Of a DNA stretch of 64,000 bases, positions 62,082-64,000 are shown piece after piece. Source of the stretch: CAG-791 sp963593905 (GTDB lineage: Bacteria; Bacillota; Clostridia; Lachnospirales; Lachnospiraceae); assembly GCA_963593905.1 (NCBI GenBank), contig CAVBBL010000008.1:17470-81469 (forward strand), read 5' to 3'. Position numbers and translations under genes: made by a program. How positions within the stretch are numbered: the first letter of the stretch is position 1; each line of letters starts with the position of its first letter. The notes under the pieces are model-generated. The model searched no databases and was not told the origin of the DNA. It saw only the letters and a list, made by a program, of their open reading frames with translations.

Positions 62082-63935
62082 ATGAACGAGACGGTAAAGA
62101 TGTTCTTTGCGTTATTTGGCGGACTTGCCATGTTTCTGTATGGCATGAACAGTATGAGCGACAGCCTGCAGAAGGTGGCGGGAGACCGGATGCGCAGAAT
62201 CCTGGGTGTACTGACCAAGAATCCGGTGATGGGTGCTTTGGCCGGTGCCCTGGTAACGGCGGTACTCCAGAGCAGCTCCGCCACTACGGTGATGACCATA
62301 GGCTTTGTCAGCGCAGGACTTATGTCTCTGCCCCAGGCTATTTCCGTAATCTTCGGTGCCAACATCGGTACCACTATGACAGCACAACTCATCGCCTTTC
62401 AGATCAGTGATTACATCTATCCGATCATATTCATCGGTTTTCTCATCAATTTTCTCTCCAAAAAGGAACAGCTCAAGGATCTGGGCATGGTGATCCTTTC
62501 CTTCGGCCTTCTGTTTGAAGGTATCGAAATCATGGGCAGCGCCATGAAGCCACTGGCCGGCAGTCCGGTGTTCACTACATTAATTGAAAAAGTGGCAGAT
62601 ATGCCGGTGTTGGGGCTGCTGCTGGGCCTTTGCATGACCTTGGTAGTGCAGAGCAGCTCCGCCACCATTGCAGTGCTGCAGAATGTGGCCTGCCAGGCAG
62701 GACCTGACGGAGTATCCAGTATCATCGGACTTACCGGCGCCATTCCTGTGCTTTTGGGTGATAATATCGGCACCACCATTACCGCACTGCTGGCTTCCAT
62801 CGGCCAGTCTAAAAATGCAAAGCGCACGGCAATTGCCCATAGCTTCTTTAATATCAGCGGTTCCATTGTATTCTCTTTCTTTATTCCTCTGTTTGCAAAG
62901 TTCGTAGAATGGATTTCCCCCAAGGGGCCGGAGGTGCAGGTAATCTCCCGGCAGATTGCTAATGCACATACCACCTTTAATGTGGTCTGTACCCTGATCT
63001 GGCTGCCGCTTTTGCCGGTGATGGTAAAGATAGTGACCTTTGTGATCCGGGGTGAGGACAGGAAGGATACGGCAGTGTGCATGCCCCGTTATCTGGATGA
63101 GGCCATGTTGGGACAGCCGGTGGCTGCCATGTATCTGATTTCTGAGGAAATCAGACGCTGTGCACAGGATGCGGTATCTATGCTGGCGGCAGCGCAGAGA
63201 GAGTTTGTGCGGGGAAGAGACACGGCACAGACAGAGATACCGCCCAGGAATAGTCAGAAGTCGGCAGATAAGAAAAAGAAGAAAAAGGAAGAAAAGAAGC
63301 TCCGGGCAATTCAGGAAAAGACAAAGAAAGATACAGAAATTCTGCAGGCTGCTGTCATGCCGGAGACAGAACAGGTCAGCTTCCTGGAGCAGCAAAAGGT
63401 CGTGGACAGCCTGCAGAAGGCTATCACTCAGTACATTACGCAGCTTCTTTCTCACGGCTCACTGACGGAAGCCCAGACAGAGCAGACTGCAGGGCTTTTG
63501 GGAATCATTACGGATGTGGAGCATTTAAATGAAAGAGCCGGGGAGGTCATGGAACTGGTGCGCATCATTGATGACGGAGGACACAGCCTTTCCGACGAGG
63601 CAGCCACGGAGCTGCGCCAGAGCTTTGCCATCACCGAGGAGCTGTTTAAAAATGCTTTTGCCGCTGTGGTAAACGGCGACAGAACTATGGCACAGACGGT
63701 CATCCGGGATAAGGAAAAGATGCACAAGATTTGCAGGCAGTTCAGCAAGGCACATCTGGCCCGTGTGAAAAAGAAGACATGCGATGCCGCATTGACCAGC
63801 ACGTTCTCAGAAATTCTGGAGGGGTTGGAGCGTATGGCAGACAGCTGTGTCAATATTGCAGAGGCGGCATTGGATCAGATTTCCATTGTGGAGATAGAGA
63901 GTCATGCGAAGCCGCAGGCGCGGCCGGAGCTGTAG
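62082..63935 (+). CDS. Na/Pi cotransporter family protein with PhoU-like tail
   Basis: A 617-residue protein. The first ~330 residues are the two-repeat Na/Pi-cotransporter core; each repeat has an SSSATT-type Q-S-S-S-A-T motif (VLQSSSATTVMTIGF and VVQSSSATIAVLQNV) and a GDNIGTTITALLAS or GANIGTTMTAQLI helix. The C-terminal ~250 residues resemble PhoU, interrupted by a very basic linker (ADKKKKKKEEKKLRAIQEK). It probably imports phosphate with sodium. The start follows GGGGGATGG. No regulator is next to it; its right neighbour is cut by the window end. Confidence 0.93.
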   Translation: MNETVKMFFALFGGLAMFLYGMNSMSDSLQKVAGDRMRRILGVLTKNPVMGALAGALVTAVLQSSSATTVMTIGFVSAGLMSLPQAISVIFGANIGTTMTAQLIAFQISDYIYPIIFIGFLINFLSKKEQLKDLGMVILSFGLLFEGIEIMGSAMKPLAGSPVFTTLIEKVADMPVLGLLLGLCMTLVVQSSSATIAVLQNVACQAGPDGVSSIIGLTGAIPVLLGDNIGTTITALLASIGQSKNAKRTAIAHSFFNISGSIVFSFFIPLFAKFVEWISPKGPEVQVISRQIANAHTTFNVVCTLIWLPLLPVMVKIVTFVIRGEDRKDTAVCMPRYLDEAMLGQPVAAMYLISEEIRRCAQDAVSMLAAAQREFVRGRDTAQTEIPPRNSQKSADKKKKKKEEKKLRAIQEKTKKDTEILQAAVMPETEQVSFLEQQKVVDSLQKAITQYITQLLSHGSLTEAQTEQTAGLLGIITDVEHLNERAGEVMELVRIIDDGGHSLSDEAATELRQSFAITEELFKNAFAAVVNGDRTMAQTVIRDKEKMHKICRQFSKAHLARVKKKTCDAALTSTFSEILEGLERMADSCVNIAEAALDQISIVEIESHAKPQARPEL

Positions 63936-63947
63936 CTGATGATATCA

Positions 63948-64000
63948 CCCGACCATGCACCGGGGCGCGGCAGATGTCTCGCACCATGCACTTTGCACCG
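63948..64000. repeat. Second copy of the quasi-palindromic repeat (cut by the window end)
   Basis: CCGGGGCGCGGCAGA is shared exactly with the left arm at 35.4 kb, followed by TGTCTCGCACCATGCAC, which is the reverse complement of the right arm there. Only the start of the element is present. Confidence 0.75.

Overview
The window looks like a chromosomal segment of a low-to-mid GC Gram-positive anaerobe, most likely a Lachnospiraceae-type Clostridium relative. This is inferred from gene content, not from a marker gene: a VPKTG sortase-anchored Cna-B protein, a YesM/YesN-type two-component system with an LplABC-type sugar ABC transporter, a clostridial feoA-feoA-feoB cluster with the FeoB-associated Cys-rich protein, and DUF3793, DUF6110 and DUF2325 proteins. 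No rRNA, tRNA, CRISPR array, phage or complete insertion sequence was seen.

Layout. 1-3.6 kb: a MetE-like methyltransferase, a TIGR01212 radical SAM protein and an MNT/HEPN toxin-antitoxin pair whose HEPN partner is cut short. 3.65-25.9 kb: one 7,400-residue surface protein. It has a signal peptide, about 47 ordinary Cna-B-type segments, four copies of an unusual ~420-residue module, a pilin-like domain and a sortase motif. 26.2-33.2 kb: sensor kinase, AraC-type response regulator, sugar-binding lipoprotein and two permeases. 33.4-35.2 kb: a PD-(D/E)XK family protein and, on the minus strand, a DUF1275 membrane protein. 35.8-39.8 kb: ferrous iron uptake genes. 40.1-46.5 kb: DUF2325, AraC and LysR regulators, DUF6110, a heavy-metal P-type ATPase, DUF3793 and flavodoxin. 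46.9-50.2 kb: an ion permease, a cytidylate-kinase-like protein and an exonuclease. 50.3-54.6 kb (minus strand): trmB, trxA, a D,D-carboxypeptidase and a family 3 glycosidase. 55-64 kb: a lipoprotein, an aminotransferase, membrane proteins, a DUF3048 lipoprotein and a Na/Pi cotransporter.

Four signals go beyond ordinary annotation. (1) The giant adhesin is a super-repeat protein. Its ~420-residue modules recur with periods of 1,659, 1,436 and 1,435 residues, and each looks like two Cna-B folds carrying large helical insertions. (2) A family of hairpin leader elements ends in a CCGCAG/CTGCGG hairpin placed directly before the Shine-Dalgarno of at least five unrelated genes. Two composite versions, at 32.1 kb (+) and 53.9 kb (-), share the same hairpin order while paired bases change together, which suggests structured RNA. 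(3) Five GTTAG-N6-CTAAC-type sites sit before the iron and metal genes and the flavodoxin gene cluster, suggesting one metal-responsive regulon. (4) A ~250 bp quasi-palindromic repeat at 35.4 kb has a second copy running off the window end.

Starts were chosen by Shine-Dalgarno position. Several open frames reach upstream of the likely true start through the hairpin leaders. Domain counts and repeat alignments were made by eye.
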